Assembly (NCBI GenBank): GCA_016783965.1
Contig: JADHVO010000005.1
Coordinates: 1-64,000 of the forward strand
DNA: 64,000 nt
Origin: Alphaproteobacteria bacterium
GTDB lineage: Bacteria; Pseudomonadota; Alphaproteobacteria; Micropepsales; Micropepsaceae
Reading direction: 5' to 3'
The notes under the pieces were generated by a model. The model was not told where the DNA came from and did no database searches. It saw only the letters and a program-made list of their open reading frames with translations. This document shows positions 7,753-16,088 of this stretch, in pieces. The first letter of the stretch is position 1; the number at the start of each line of letters is the position of its first letter. A program made the position numbers and the translations under genes.

Positions 7753-7957
7753 AGCCTAAGGTGCATGCCCGGCACTCGCAAGAAAGTGGGGTTCAGGCGG
7801 GGGCGTCGACGACACCCGTCCTTACGCTCGCGCCGGTTTTGCTTTTGACAATCGCGCGCACGATGTACTTTTCTCACCCGGCCGGGCGGCTCACTCGTGA
7901 AGGACCGACAATGGCTAGGGTGTCCGGTGCCGTCACCGGTCGAAGATCGCTGGCTAC

Positions 7958-8653
7958 ATGATCGTCCGCGCCGCGCGCGCCGGCTGGCGCTTCATCACCG
8001 ACGGTGGATACCGTGGCACGCTGTGGCTGCGGCTGCGGCGTCCGCGTGAGGTCTTTCAGACCGCCAACAGAACGCGCTTCAACCGCTACCCCGTCATCTT
8101 CGCCTTCGTCCAATCGCAACTTGGCCCCGATTGCGATGGCCGCATCCTTTCCTTCGGCTGCTCGACCGGCGAGGAAGTCCTTTCTCTGCGCACCTATTTC
8201 CCGCAGGCCTTCATCAAGGGGATCGATATCAATCCGGGCAACATCGCCCGCTGCCAATCCCGCCTGAAGACAATCTCCGATCCGCGGCTTGCGTTTGAGG
8301 TGGCAGACTCCGTGACGCGCGAAGAGACGGGCGCTTATGATGCGATCTTCTGCATGGCCGTGCTTCGAAGCTGGGCCCTGAAGAAGGGCAACCCGCGTTG
8401 CGACCCCATCCTGCGGTTCGAAGATTTTTCGCGCGCGGTGCGCGAGCTGTCGCGCTGCCTGAAACCCGGCGGATTGCTGATCATCCGGCACAGCAACTTT
8501 CGGCTGTGCGACACCGCGGAGGGAAATCGATTTGAGGCGATTTTGCGGGTGCCGTTCAACAGGCGAAACGGCACGCCCATATACGGGCCCGACAATCGGT
8601 TAATGCCAGGCGTTTGTTATGAGGATACCGTCTTTCGGCGCGCGGACGCCTAG
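7958..8653 (+). CDS. Class I SAM-dependent methyltransferase
   Basis: The 231-residue protein has a Rossmann methyltransferase core. Motif I is RILSFGCSTGEEVLSL (62-77), the acidic end of strand 2 is GIDINPGN (88-95), there is a YDAIFCMAVL strand-4 segment near 127-136, and LKPGGLLIIRHSN follows. The CSTGEE form resembles CheR-like and small-molecule methyltransferases, but no CheR N-terminal domain is present. The substrate is unknown. It stands between an oppositely oriented oxygenase and a secreted tandem-repeat protein. Confidence 0.82.
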   Translation: MIVRAARAGWRFITDGGYRGTLWLRLRRPREVFQTANRTRFNRYPVIFAFVQSQLGPDCDGRILSFGCSTGEEVLSLRTYFPQAFIKGIDINPGNIARCQSRLKTISDPRLAFEVADSVTREETGAYDAIFCMAVLRSWALKKGNPRCDPILRFEDFSRAVRELSRCLKPGGLLIIRHSNFRLCDTAEGNRFEAILRVPFNRRNGTPIYGPDNRLMPGVCYEDTVFRRADA

Positions 8654-8734
8654 GCTGTGATCTCCTTGCTGGAATTGAGGGCGCCGCGCTGTTATCTTGC
8701 GGCGTAAACTTCTTGGTAAGTATTTGGGGGCGCC

Positions 8735-9520
8735 TTGCTGATCTCGCGACGGTCCGCACTGGCCTACGGCGGTTCCGCCTTAGCGGCCAGCTCGACGAGT
8801 CCAACATCTGCGTTTGCAGCATTCCCGCCACCTTCTGCCACGCAGAAGGTGCAGCAGCCGCTCATCCATCCGGACGAGACCGGGCGCGGATATTATGCGG
8901 CGCTCGCACTGTCGGCGGTTAATACCCCTTGGATGGCGAGTGGCCTCCTGACCGAGGAAGGTTATCGCGCGGCCATGCGCAAATACGGCTCGCGGGGATA
9001 TGGGCTGCGCCGGCTGAACGTCCTTCTCACCCGTGACGGGATTCGCTACGCGGCGATCTGGCAATTTGGGCATCCGGTCGCGACGCGCGAGCGCCATGGC
9101 ATGACTGAGGCGGAGTTCCGCGCACAGGTGACCGCGTCGCCGCAGGTGCTAGCGCATGTCGATGCGGCCGCCACGCCGGCAGGCCCGCAGTTCGCCGCGA
9201 TCTGGGAAGAGAAAACCGGTCCGGCACAGAAGGTGACGGCCGGTTTGAGCACGGCCGAGTTCGATCTTCAGCGCGCAACCCTGACCGGCGAAGGCTATCG
9301 CCTGCGCCAGCTGGCCGGTTATGCAGATAATGGCAGCGCCCGTTTCGTCGCGGTCTTCGAGCAGGGCACCGGGCGGCGCCAGGAGATTTTTGCCGCTGTT
9401 CCGGCTGAGGATTTCGCCGTACTGTCGCGGTCGATGACGCGCTGCGGTCTTCTGCTGCGCGACGCAAGCGGCTATGTCGTGGGCGACGCGGCCTACCACA
9501 CGGCGATCTGGGAGGGCTGA
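8735..9520 (+). CDS. Exported tandem-repeat protein (BTRD1/polyglycine-hydrolase-like repeats)
   Basis: The 261-residue protein is read from TTG. The N-terminus SRRSALAYGGSALAAS looks like a twin-arginine signal with a variant RR motif, ending near AFA. The mature part repeats a unit of about 45 residues: an extended G-Y-x-L-R-x-L segment, a strand ending in F/Y-A-A/V-I/V-W/F-x-x, then TxxEF helices (GYGLRRLN...RYAAIWQ, GYRLRQLA...RFVAVFEQ, CGLLLRDA...YHTAIWEG). This resembles the bacterial tandem repeat domain seen beside beta-lactamase-like serine hydrolases, but no SxxK catalytic domain is present. It lies 34 bases upstream of gspE, so it may be cargo or an accessory of the secretion system. 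Confidence 0.7.
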   Translation: MLISRRSALAYGGSALAASSTSPTSAFAAFPPPSATQKVQQPLIHPDETGRGYYAALALSAVNTPWMASGLLTEEGYRAAMRKYGSRGYGLRRLNVLLTRDGIRYAAIWQFGHPVATRERHGMTEAEFRAQVTASPQVLAHVDAAATPAGPQFAAIWEEKTGPAQKVTAGLSTAEFDLQRATLTGEGYRLRQLAGYADNGSARFVAVFEQGTGRRQEIFAAVPAEDFAVLSRSMTRCGLLLRDASGYVVGDAAYHTAIWEG

Positions 9521-9554
9521 GACGCCGGCCCTTGGCGGTGACGCGAGTAGGGGC

Positions 9555-11285
9555 ATGACCGTTCAGCTCGAGGTATTTGCGGCCCGCGGCACCCATCCGG
9601 CACGCGATGAGTTCGCGCGCCACCTTGTCGACACCGGAAAGCTGACCGCTGCAGGACTGGAGCGCGCGACTCGCCTGTCGCTGGAGAGTGGCGAGAAATT
9701 CGAGCGCGTGCTGGCGCAACTGGGGCTCGTCGGCGAGCGCGACATCGCCGAGGCGCTGGCCACGGTGCTGGGACTGCCAATGGCCACGGCGGAGGACTAC
9801 CCGCAGGCACCTGTAATGGAAGAGCGGCTGAGCCCGCGCTTCCTCAAGGACGCGGCTGTCCTCCCGCTGGCTGAACATGAAACAGCGGTACTGATCGCAC
9901 TGGCCGATCCGCTCAACGACTATGCCGCCGAGGCCGTCGCGTTCGCCGCCGAGAAGCCCGTGAAGCGGTTCGTGGCGTATCCCGCCGATTTCGAGGCGGC
10001 CTATGACCGGCTCTACGGCGGCGGGCGGTCGGAGATCCACCAGATCTCGCAGGAGACGGGCGAGCGCGGCGGCGCCGCAGTCGAAGAGGACGTCGAGCGG
10101 ATCAAGGACAGCGCCAGCGAGGCGCCCGTGATCCGGCTGGTGAACCTGCTCATCACGCGCGCGGTCGAGGCGCGTGCATCCGACATTCATGTCGAGCCGA
10201 TGAACGGTGAGCTGCGCGTACGCTATCGGATCGACGGCGAACTCAAGGATGTGGAGGCGCCGCCGGCGCGGTTGTCCGCTGCCATTGTCTCGCGGGTGAA
10301 GATCATGGCGGCGCTCAATATCGCCGAACGCCGGATCGCCCAGGACGGCCGCATCCGGCTCGCGGTGCGCGGCAAGGACATCGACTTTCGTGTCTCCACC
10401 GTTCCGACGATCCACGGTGAAAGCGTCGTGCTGCGAATCCTTGACCGCAGCAGCCTGACGCTCGATTTCGCGACGCTCGGCTTCGATGACGAGATAACCC
10501 GTTCGATCCGCGATCTGCTGGACCGGCCGTTCGGGATTCTGCTGGTCACCGGACCCACCGGCAGCGGCAAGACGACCACTCTTTATACCGGTCTGCTCGA
10601 GCTCAACACACGCGCGCGCAAGATACTGACCATCGAGGACCCGGTAGAGTATCAGCTCGCCGGCGTGAACCAGGTCCAGGTGAAGCCGCAGATCGGTCTC
10701 ACATTCGCCAGCGCACTCAGGTCGTTCCTGCGCCAGGATCCCAACGTCGTGATGGTGGGCGAGATACGCGATCTCGAGACTGCGCAGGTCGCGGTCCAGG
10801 CCGCGCTCACCGGCCATGTGATCCTGTCCACCCTGCACACGAACGACGCAGTGAGCGCGATCACGCGGCTTCTCGACATGGGGATGGAAGACTTCCTGCT
10901 GACCTCGACGATCAACGGCGTCGTCTCGCAGCGCCTGGTTCGCACCCTTTGTCCGCATTGCCGAGAACCGTACGAGGTGTTGCCCGAATTGGCCGCACGC
11001 CTCCAGATCGCGCCGAAGCCCGACGGAAAGCCCCACACACTCTATCGACCGCGCGGTTGTGCGCAGTGCGGCGGGGCCGGATATTTCGGACGCACCGCCA
11101 TCGTCGAGGTGCTGGCAATGGACGATGCGCTCCGCCAGACGGTCCTTGCGCGTGCGGATGCGGCCTCGCTGCGGCGGCAGGCGGTTGCCGGCGGCATGCG
11201 CAGCATGCACCTGCACGGCATGAAGAAGGCGCTGGATGGCGAGACGAGCGCGGAAGAAGTCCTTCGCGCCACGCGCATGGGCTGA
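9555..11285 (+). CDS. gspE: Type II secretion ATPase GspE
   Basis: The 576-residue protein is read from an ATG 34 bases after the preceding gene; an earlier in-frame ATG lies inside that gene. It is the hexameric cytoplasmic ATPase that drives pseudopilus assembly. An N-terminal GspL-binding domain is followed by Walker A (GPTGSGKTTT, 333-342), Walker B and an Asp box including IEDPVEYQL and VMVGEIRD (399-406), the His box with STLHTND, and a zinc-binding insertion with C466/C469 and C502/C505. Length and motif order are typical of GspE. The gene opens a ten-gene operon, followed by gspF after 2 bases. Confidence 0.97.
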   Translation: MTVQLEVFAARGTHPARDEFARHLVDTGKLTAAGLERATRLSLESGEKFERVLAQLGLVGERDIAEALATVLGLPMATAEDYPQAPVMEERLSPRFLKDAAVLPLAEHETAVLIALADPLNDYAAEAVAFAAEKPVKRFVAYPADFEAAYDRLYGGGRSEIHQISQETGERGGAAVEEDVERIKDSASEAPVIRLVNLLITRAVEARASDIHVEPMNGELRVRYRIDGELKDVEAPPARLSAAIVSRVKIMAALNIAERRIAQDGRIRLAVRGKDIDFRVSTVPTIHGESVVLRILDRSSLTLDFATLGFDDEITRSIRDLLDRPFGILLVTGPTGSGKTTTLYTGLLELNTRARKILTIEDPVEYQLAGVNQVQVKPQIGLTFASALRSFLRQDPNVVMVGEIRDLETAQVAVQAALTGHVILSTLHTNDAVSAITRLLDMGMEDFLLTSTINGVVSQRLVRTLCPHCREPYEVLPELAARLQIAPKPDGKPHTLYRPRGCAQCGGAGYFGRTAIVEVLAMDDALRQTVLARADAASLRRQAVAGGMRSMHLHGMKKALDGETSAEEVLRATRMG

Positions 11286-11287
11286 TC

Positions 11288-12496
11288 GTGGCGAGCTTCC
11301 ATTTCCGCGCGATGACGACGGGTGGGCGGGTGATGTCGGGGACGCTGGACGCGGCCTCGCAGGCGGATGCCGTCGCACAGATCCGCAAGCTCGGCCATCT
11401 GCCCCTCAGTGCGTCGGAAGCGAACGGCGGATGGCGCAGGCTGCTGCCGGTGCTGTCCGGCCCTCGCCACCGGTCGTCCTCGATGCTGTTCGCCACACAG
11501 GAGCTTGCCGCGCTGCTTGGCGCGCGCCTGCCGCTCGATCGCGCCCTCGCCATCCTGCTGGAGCTGGATGAGCTGCGCGATCTGCGCAAGCCGCTCGCCA
11601 TCGTCCTGTCGTCCGTGCGCGACGGCCTCAATCTCGCGGACGCGCTGCAAGCGTCCGGCGCCTTTCCGGCTGCTTATGTGACGATCGTCCGCGCCGCTGA
11701 GCATGGCGGCAACCTGGAGGACACGCTCAAGCGTCTGGCGGACTATCTCGCGCGCGCCTCGGCGATCCGCGCCGCGGTCGTGTCGGCGCTGATCTATCCC
11801 GCCGTGCTTCTGGTGCTGAGCGGGGTGTCGGTTCTCCTGATCCTGATGTTCGTGCTGCCGGAGTTCGCGCCGCTCTTCCAGCAGGCCGGCAAGCCGCTGC
11901 CGCCGTCGACGGCGGCGGCCCTCGCGATCGGCGAATTCCTTGCGGGCTATTGGTGGCTGGTTGTGATCGCGCTGGCGGCGGCCGCGCTGCTGTTTCGGAG
12001 CGCGGCGCGGACACCGGCTTACCGGCGCTGGTGGGATCGCACTGTGCTCAAGGTTCCGATCATTAGCGATCTTGCGCGCAAGACCGAGATCGAGCGTTTC
12101 TGCCGCATTCTCGGCACGCTGCTGGGTAATGGCGTACCGCTGTCACAGGCGCTCTTGCTGGCGGGCGACACGCTGTCCAATTCCGTGTTTGCCGACGCGG
12201 TTCGTGCGACCGCCAGTGGACTGAAGGAGGGTCAGCCGCTCGCGAACCGGCTGCGCCGCACCGGCGTATTTCCGTCCCTGTCGCTGGATCTGATCCGCGT
12301 GGGTGAGGAAACCGGCGCGCTGGACGACATGCTGCTGAAGCAGGCCGAGCTCTACGAGCAGGAAGTGCGTCACAATATCGACCGCCTGCTGGCGCTGGCC
12401 GTGCCGGTGATGACTGTCGTGATGGGCATGGTGGTCGCCGGGCTGATCGGATCGATCCTCGTAGCCATCCTCAGCATCAATGACCTCGCCACATGA
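11288..12496 (+). CDS. gspF: Type II secretion inner-membrane platform protein GspF
   Basis: The 402-residue protein is read from GTG 2 bases after gspE. An open frame extends far upstream through gspE but has no basis as coding. The N-terminus FHFRAMTTGGRVMSGTLDA is the standard GspF beginning. Two T2SSF domains follow, each with paired Glu-containing helices (AAEHGGNLEDTL and VGEETGALDDML). Hydrophobic segments lie near 160-185, 220-240 and 370-395. It is the polytopic platform that contacts GspE and GspL. Its stop overlaps the next pseudopilin start as ATGA. Confidence 0.96.
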   Translation: MASFHFRAMTTGGRVMSGTLDAASQADAVAQIRKLGHLPLSASEANGGWRRLLPVLSGPRHRSSSMLFATQELAALLGARLPLDRALAILLELDELRDLRKPLAIVLSSVRDGLNLADALQASGAFPAAYVTIVRAAEHGGNLEDTLKRLADYLARASAIRAAVVSALIYPAVLLVLSGVSVLLILMFVLPEFAPLFQQAGKPLPPSTAAALAIGEFLAGYWWLVVIALAAAALLFRSAARTPAYRRWWDRTVLKVPIISDLARKTEIERFCRILGTLLGNGVPLSQALLLAGDTLSNSVFADAVRATASGLKEGQPLANRLRRTGVFPSLSLDLIRVGEETGALDDMLLKQAELYEQEVRHNIDRLLALAVPVMTVVMGMVVAGLIGSILVAILSINDLAT

Positions 12497-12864
12497 ACGC
12501 GCGCGGCTACACGCTGGTGGAGATGATGGTCGTTCTGGCGATCATCGGCCTTCTGGCGGCCATCGCTCTGCCGTTGCTGCCCGGGCCGACCGAGCGGCTG
12601 CAAATGCGCGCGGCGGCCTATGCCCTGGCCGGCCAGCTTCGCGCGACGCGGGAGAGGGCGATCGACCGCGGAACGGCGCAGCACTTCACACCCGGCGCGG
12701 CGCCGAGGGGAATGACGCTGTCTGTTCGAGGCAGGACGCGCGATGGCATCGACTTCTTTCCGGATGGGAGCGCAAGCGGCGGCATGATCGTGATCTCCGG
12801 TGCCGGGAGGCAGCAGCGCATAACGGTGTCCTGGCCGAGCGGACGGATTGCCGTCGATGACTAG
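12493..12864 (+). CDS. gspH: Type II secretion pseudopilin, GspH-like
   Basis: The 123-residue protein has a type III (prepilin-like) signal: MNARG then YTLVEMMVVLAIIGLL, cleaved after G5, with Glu at +5. The body has the GspH pattern (ALAGQLRATRERAI, then FFPDGSASGG near 86-95) and lacks the C-terminal aspartate/calcium region typical of GspG. It therefore looks like the minor pseudopilin H and not the major pseudopilin G, although it occupies the place after gspF where gspG usually lies. It overlaps gspF by 4 bases and gspI by 8. Confidence 0.85.
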   Translation: MNARGYTLVEMMVVLAIIGLLAAIALPLLPGPTERLQMRAAAYALAGQLRATRERAIDRGTAQHFTPGAAPRGMTLSVRGRTRDGIDFFPDGSASGGMIVISGAGRQQRITVSWPSGRIAVDD

Positions 12865-13249
12865 GCGCGCGGGAGAGAGGGGGTTCACCCTGGTCGAGAC
12901 GCTGGTCGCCCTGGCGATCGTCGGGTTGTCCTGCGCCGTGCTCTTCAAGGTGATCTCGGACCAGCTGGACCGGACGCGACGTGCGCAGGACGACATGCGC
13001 GCGATGTCGCGCGTGGAATCCCTTCTGGCCGCTGCGACCGTGGGCACCCCGCAAGCCGAGCGCGGTTTTTATCCCGACGGCTCCTCATGGCAGGTCGATG
13101 TGACGCCGGCACTCGATCCGCAGGCGCAGCAGGAGTGGCCGGTCGATGTCGTTCGCGTTGCCGCCACCGTCACATGGCGCGAAGACGGGCATGTGCGCTC
13201 GCGGCGGCTGACGACACTGCGTGTGGTCGCGAAGGAGCCGGAGCGATGA
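12857..13249 (+). CDS. gspI: Type II secretion minor pseudopilin GspI
   Basis: The 130-residue protein is read from an ATG inside the end of gspH; a TTG three codons earlier is also open. The signal is MTRRAGERG then FTLVETLVALAIVGLS, with Glu at +5. The body is short, with WQVDVTP and VVRVAATVTWREDG segments resembling GspI. GspI, J and K form the pseudopilus tip. The stop overlaps the gspJ start as ATGA. Confidence 0.85.
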   Translation: MTRRAGERGFTLVETLVALAIVGLSCAVLFKVISDQLDRTRRAQDDMRAMSRVESLLAAATVGTPQAERGFYPDGSSWQVDVTPALDPQAQQEWPVDVVRVAATVTWREDGHVRSRRLTTLRVVAKEPER

Positions 13250-13899
13250 GGGGCGGCATCCCGCGCGGCGGCGAGACAGGCTTCACGCTGGTGGAGCTTC
13301 TGGTGACACTGAGCTTGCTGTCGCTGCTTACGCTGGTGCTGTTCGGAGGGTTGCGGTTCGGAGTGCGGGCGTGGGAAGGCGTCCAGGCGCATGGCGGAGG
13401 CGATGACGAGGTGCGCGTGGTGCAGAACTCCCTCCGGCAGCTCATCGAGCGCGCCTATCCCGCCGCAGACAGGTCCGATCCGGAACATGCTGTCGTGGAG
13501 TTTTCCGGCGACGAGAACTCCGTGACCCTGCTTGCGCCGGCGCCGGACGCCGTCGGAGGAAGCGGGCGCTCCTGGATCACCCTGACCGCGGCGCGCGACG
13601 GCCGCGACTCTACTCTTCTGATCCGCACCGCGCCCGAGCTGTCGGGATCGCCGCGCCAATCCTTGTCCTCGCCGCTCCTGCGCCACATCGCGGCGATCCG
13701 CATCGCGTACTTCTCCAACGGCCGCTGGACGACCTCGTGGCATGACGCGTCGACGTTGCCGGAGCTGGTCAGGCTGCGCGTCGCGTTCGGTCCAAATGAC
13801 GGACGCGTCTGGCCTGACCTCATCGTGGCGCCACGGATTACCGGCGATGCGGCCTGTGCGATCTCCGCCAACCCATCCCGATGCGCGAGCGGCTCATGA
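13246..13899 (+). CDS. gspJ: Type II secretion minor pseudopilin GspJ
   Basis: The 217-residue protein has a prepilin-like signal after G12 (FTLVELLVTLSLLSLL, Glu at +5). The larger body contains IAYFSNGRWTTSW and LPELVRLRV, which fit the GspJ pattern. Both junctions are 4-base ATGA overlaps, with gspI and with the downstream gspL-like gene. A long open extension upstream in this frame runs through gspI and lacks a signal, so I reject it. Confidence 0.87.
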   Translation: MRGGIPRGGETGFTLVELLVTLSLLSLLTLVLFGGLRFGVRAWEGVQAHGGGDDEVRVVQNSLRQLIERAYPAADRSDPEHAVVEFSGDENSVTLLAPAPDAVGGSGRSWITLTAARDGRDSTLLIRTAPELSGSPRQSLSSPLLRHIAAIRIAYFSNGRWTTSWHDASTLPELVRLRVAFGPNDGRVWPDLIVAPRITGDAACAISANPSRCASGS

Positions 13900-14987
13900 G
13901 CGAAACGGACGCCAGGCCGCTGCACGCCGCGCCGTCCGCGGGCTGGCGATCGCTGATCGACCGCTTCGCCGCGTTCGACACCGCGGACCTGCTTTCGCGC
14001 ATCGAAGGCGATGTTCCCATCGTCGCGATCGACGTATCGGACGACACTGTCCTGGTGCGGCGCTTCAGCGACGGGACGGTCACCGAGATCGCGCGATTGC
14101 CCCGCGCCGGGCTTTCACCTGCGGCCCTGCACGCGGCCGTGGCGCGCGAACTGGATCGGCCATGGTATCTGCGGCCGTCTTTCGCCCTGCGACTGCCGCC
14201 GTCGTCGGCGCTCGAGCGGACATTGTCGTTGCCACTGGCGGCGCGGCGCAGTCTGGCGAACCTGCTGGGTTTCGAACTGGACCGTCAGAGCCCCATAGAT
14301 CCGCGCGAGGTCTATCACGACTACTCCGTTCTGGAGCGGCGTCCGCAGGACGGAACGATGCGCGTCGCCTGGCGTCTGTTCCGGCGCCGGGATGTCGATC
14401 CACTCATGGAGCTCTGCGGCGAGGCGGGAATCGAACCGGCCGTGATCGCGCTTGTTTCCGATGAAGTGCCAGCGAGCGGCGGCACGTTCCCGGTTGCGCC
14501 GGGCGCGGCGCGCGCTCTGCGTCTCCGGCGGCTGGTCGCCCCGGCGCTGGTCCTCGCAATCGGGGTCCTGCTGGCAGCGGTCACGGCGAATGCCTATTGG
14601 CGCAATCAGGAAGCCGACGACATGTTGCTCGCAAGGGTGGACGAGGCGCGCGGCGCGGCGCGCGTTGCGCTGGATCTCGAACATCGCATCGACGTCACGC
14701 GCAGCCGCGCGGGGGCGCTGGTTGCCGAGAAGCGGCAGGCCGCCATTACACGCATCCTGGCGGAAGTGACCCGGCTGTTGCCCGACGGGACCTGGCTGAC
14801 GGATTTCTCGGTCGCCGACGGCGAAGTTCGTCTGCGCGGCAATTCGAACAAGGCCTCGTCCCTGATCGGCGTGTTCGACGGCTCCGCGCTCTTCGCCAAC
14901 GCCGAATTCCGCGCGCCGCTGGTTGAGGCACAGGACGGCTCGGAGCAGTTCGACCTCGCGGTGAAGATGCGGGACGGTGCACGATGA
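13896..14987 (+). CDS. gspL: Type II secretion assembly protein, GspL-like (actin-like plus PilN-type)
   Basis: The 363-residue protein is read from the ATG in an ATGA overlap; another ATG 15 bases upstream is possible. The cytoplasmic part has actin-like elements (IVAIDVSDDTVLVRRF near 40-55). One transmembrane helix lies at about 208-230 (LVAPALVLAIGVLLAAV), followed by a periplasmic coiled coil and a PilN-like ferredoxin fold (LLPDGTWLTDFSVADGEVRLRG). GspL couples the GspE ATPase to the periplasmic components. The sequence is divergent, so the name rests on architecture and on position between J and M. Confidence 0.83.
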   Translation: MSETDARPLHAAPSAGWRSLIDRFAAFDTADLLSRIEGDVPIVAIDVSDDTVLVRRFSDGTVTEIARLPRAGLSPAALHAAVARELDRPWYLRPSFALRLPPSSALERTLSLPLAARRSLANLLGFELDRQSPIDPREVYHDYSVLERRPQDGTMRVAWRLFRRRDVDPLMELCGEAGIEPAVIALVSDEVPASGGTFPVAPGAARALRLRRLVAPALVLAIGVLLAAVTANAYWRNQEADDMLLARVDEARGAARVALDLEHRIDVTRSRAGALVAEKRQAAITRILAEVTRLLPDGTWLTDFSVADGEVRLRGNSNKASSLIGVFDGSALFANAEFRAPLVEAQDGSEQFDLAVKMRDGAR

Positions 14988-15544
14988 GCGCACCTTTGAC
15001 AGGCAGATGGCGGGCGGCTGTGATCGTCGGCATCGCGCTGATCATCATTATCGTTGCCGTTCCGATCGTGGGAGCATTCCTTGCACAGCAGGCGGAAGCG
15101 GATCAGGCGCTCGCGCTGCTGGAAGGCTACCGCACGAGGATCGCGTCGGAGGCAAGTCTCAGGGCGGCGGCCGGCGCGGCAGCGCGGCAAGAGGCGGACG
15201 CGAACATGATGGTCGCGGGGGCCAGCCCGTCGCTCGCGGCAGCCGCGGTGCAAAACAGGGTCCTTGATATCGTGCAGCGCCACGGCGGCCAGGTGCGGAG
15301 CTCGCAGGTGCTGGCGTCGAAAGCCGCGAAGGATCTCGTCCGCATCGCGCTGCAATATGAGGTGAGCCTGCCTGCGGGTGGCCTGATGGGCGCGACCTAC
15401 GAGCTGGAAACCGGCAAGCCCTTCCTCTTTATCGACGCGGCGGAGATACGGCCCGAATTGTACCGGGACGCATCGGCCGGTGCGCCGGCGACGCTGCATG
15501 TTTCGTGGACCGTTCACGCCTACCAGAAGGCAAGCGCGCCATGA
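14984..15544 (+). CDS. gspM: Type II secretion protein, GspM-like
   Basis: The 186-residue protein has one N-terminal transmembrane helix (about 12-33, IVGIALIIIIVAVPIVGAFL), an Ala/Glu-rich helical linker, and a small alpha/beta domain (VLDIVQRHGGQVRSSQ through LFIDAAEIRP) of the kind found in alphaproteobacterial GspM. GspM partners GspL in the inner membrane. The ATG overlaps the gspL stop (ATGA), and the stop overlaps the next ATG in the same way. Confidence 0.8.
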   Translation: MSAPLTGRWRAAVIVGIALIIIIVAVPIVGAFLAQQAEADQALALLEGYRTRIASEASLRAAAGAAARQEADANMMVAGASPSLAAAAVQNRVLDIVQRHGGQVRSSQVLASKAAKDLVRIALQYEVSLPAGGLMGATYELETGKPFLFIDAAEIRPELYRDASAGAPATLHVSWTVHAYQKASAP

Positions 15545-16065
15545 GATACCGCCCGATGGCCGTCACCGTGGTGGCAAACCTGCTTCTGCTGGGGGTCGTG
15601 GCGTACCAGCTTATCGCTCCGGTGGCACCGATCGCCGAACCGGCGGTCCAGCCAAAGTCACGGGTCGGCGTCCTGGCGCCCCTTCCGTCCTTTGAGCCGC
15701 CGCCACCCGATCGGTTCGCGGCGATCAATGCCCGGGCGCCGTTCGACCCGGCCCGGCATCCGGTGGCTGACGCCACGGCCGCGCGGACGACTGCCGCCGC
15801 AACGCTCGATTTGACGCTTGTCGGCGTTGTTGCAGGTGCGGGGGCCGCCGTTGCGGTGCTGCGCCGGGCGAGCGGCCAGACCGTCAGTGTGCGGATCGGA
15901 GAATCCGTGGACGGATGGCGGCTCGCGAGTGTCACCCCGGGGGCGGTCGTCTTCCGTACGGGCGCAACGGACTATAGGTTGCCGCTGAGAGCCGCGACCG
16001 GGCTGGCACAGTCGCCTCTCGACAATGGTTCGCCACCGCCGTCCACAGACAAGCCGGGGCAGTAG
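15541..16065 (+). CDS. Type II secretion protein, GspC/GspN-like with HR-type domain
   Basis: The 174-residue protein has one N-terminal membrane helix (about 8-24), a Pro-rich linker, and a C-terminal beta domain. In that domain LDLTLVGVVAG, AVAVLRRASGQTVSVRIGE, DGWRLASV and RLPL follow the homology-region pattern of GspC (also seen in PilP). There is no PDZ domain after it, so it is shorter than classical GspC. GspC links the inner-membrane platform to the secretin, and secretin gspD follows immediately. The letter could be C or N; function as the periplasmic linker is inferred. Confidence 0.72.
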   Translation: MRYRPMAVTVVANLLLLGVVAYQLIAPVAPIAEPAVQPKSRVGVLAPLPSFEPPPPDRFAAINARAPFDPARHPVADATAARTTAAATLDLTLVGVVAGAGAAVAVLRRASGQTVSVRIGESVDGWRLASVTPGAVVFRTGATDYRLPLRAATGLAQSPLDNGSPPPSTDKPGQ

Positions 16066-16088
16066 GGCCGGTGGGGAAGGGTATTCTG

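Noticed and set aside
9027..11378. 783-codon open frame on the minus strand across gspE
   Set aside because: It is antisense to a gspE with intact motifs. The product is Arg/His/Gln-rich without domains, a normal artefact of high-GC codon use.
12493..12864. Calling the first pseudopilin GspG
   Set aside because: The FFPDGSASGG pattern and lack of the GspG C-terminal calcium region fit GspH better.
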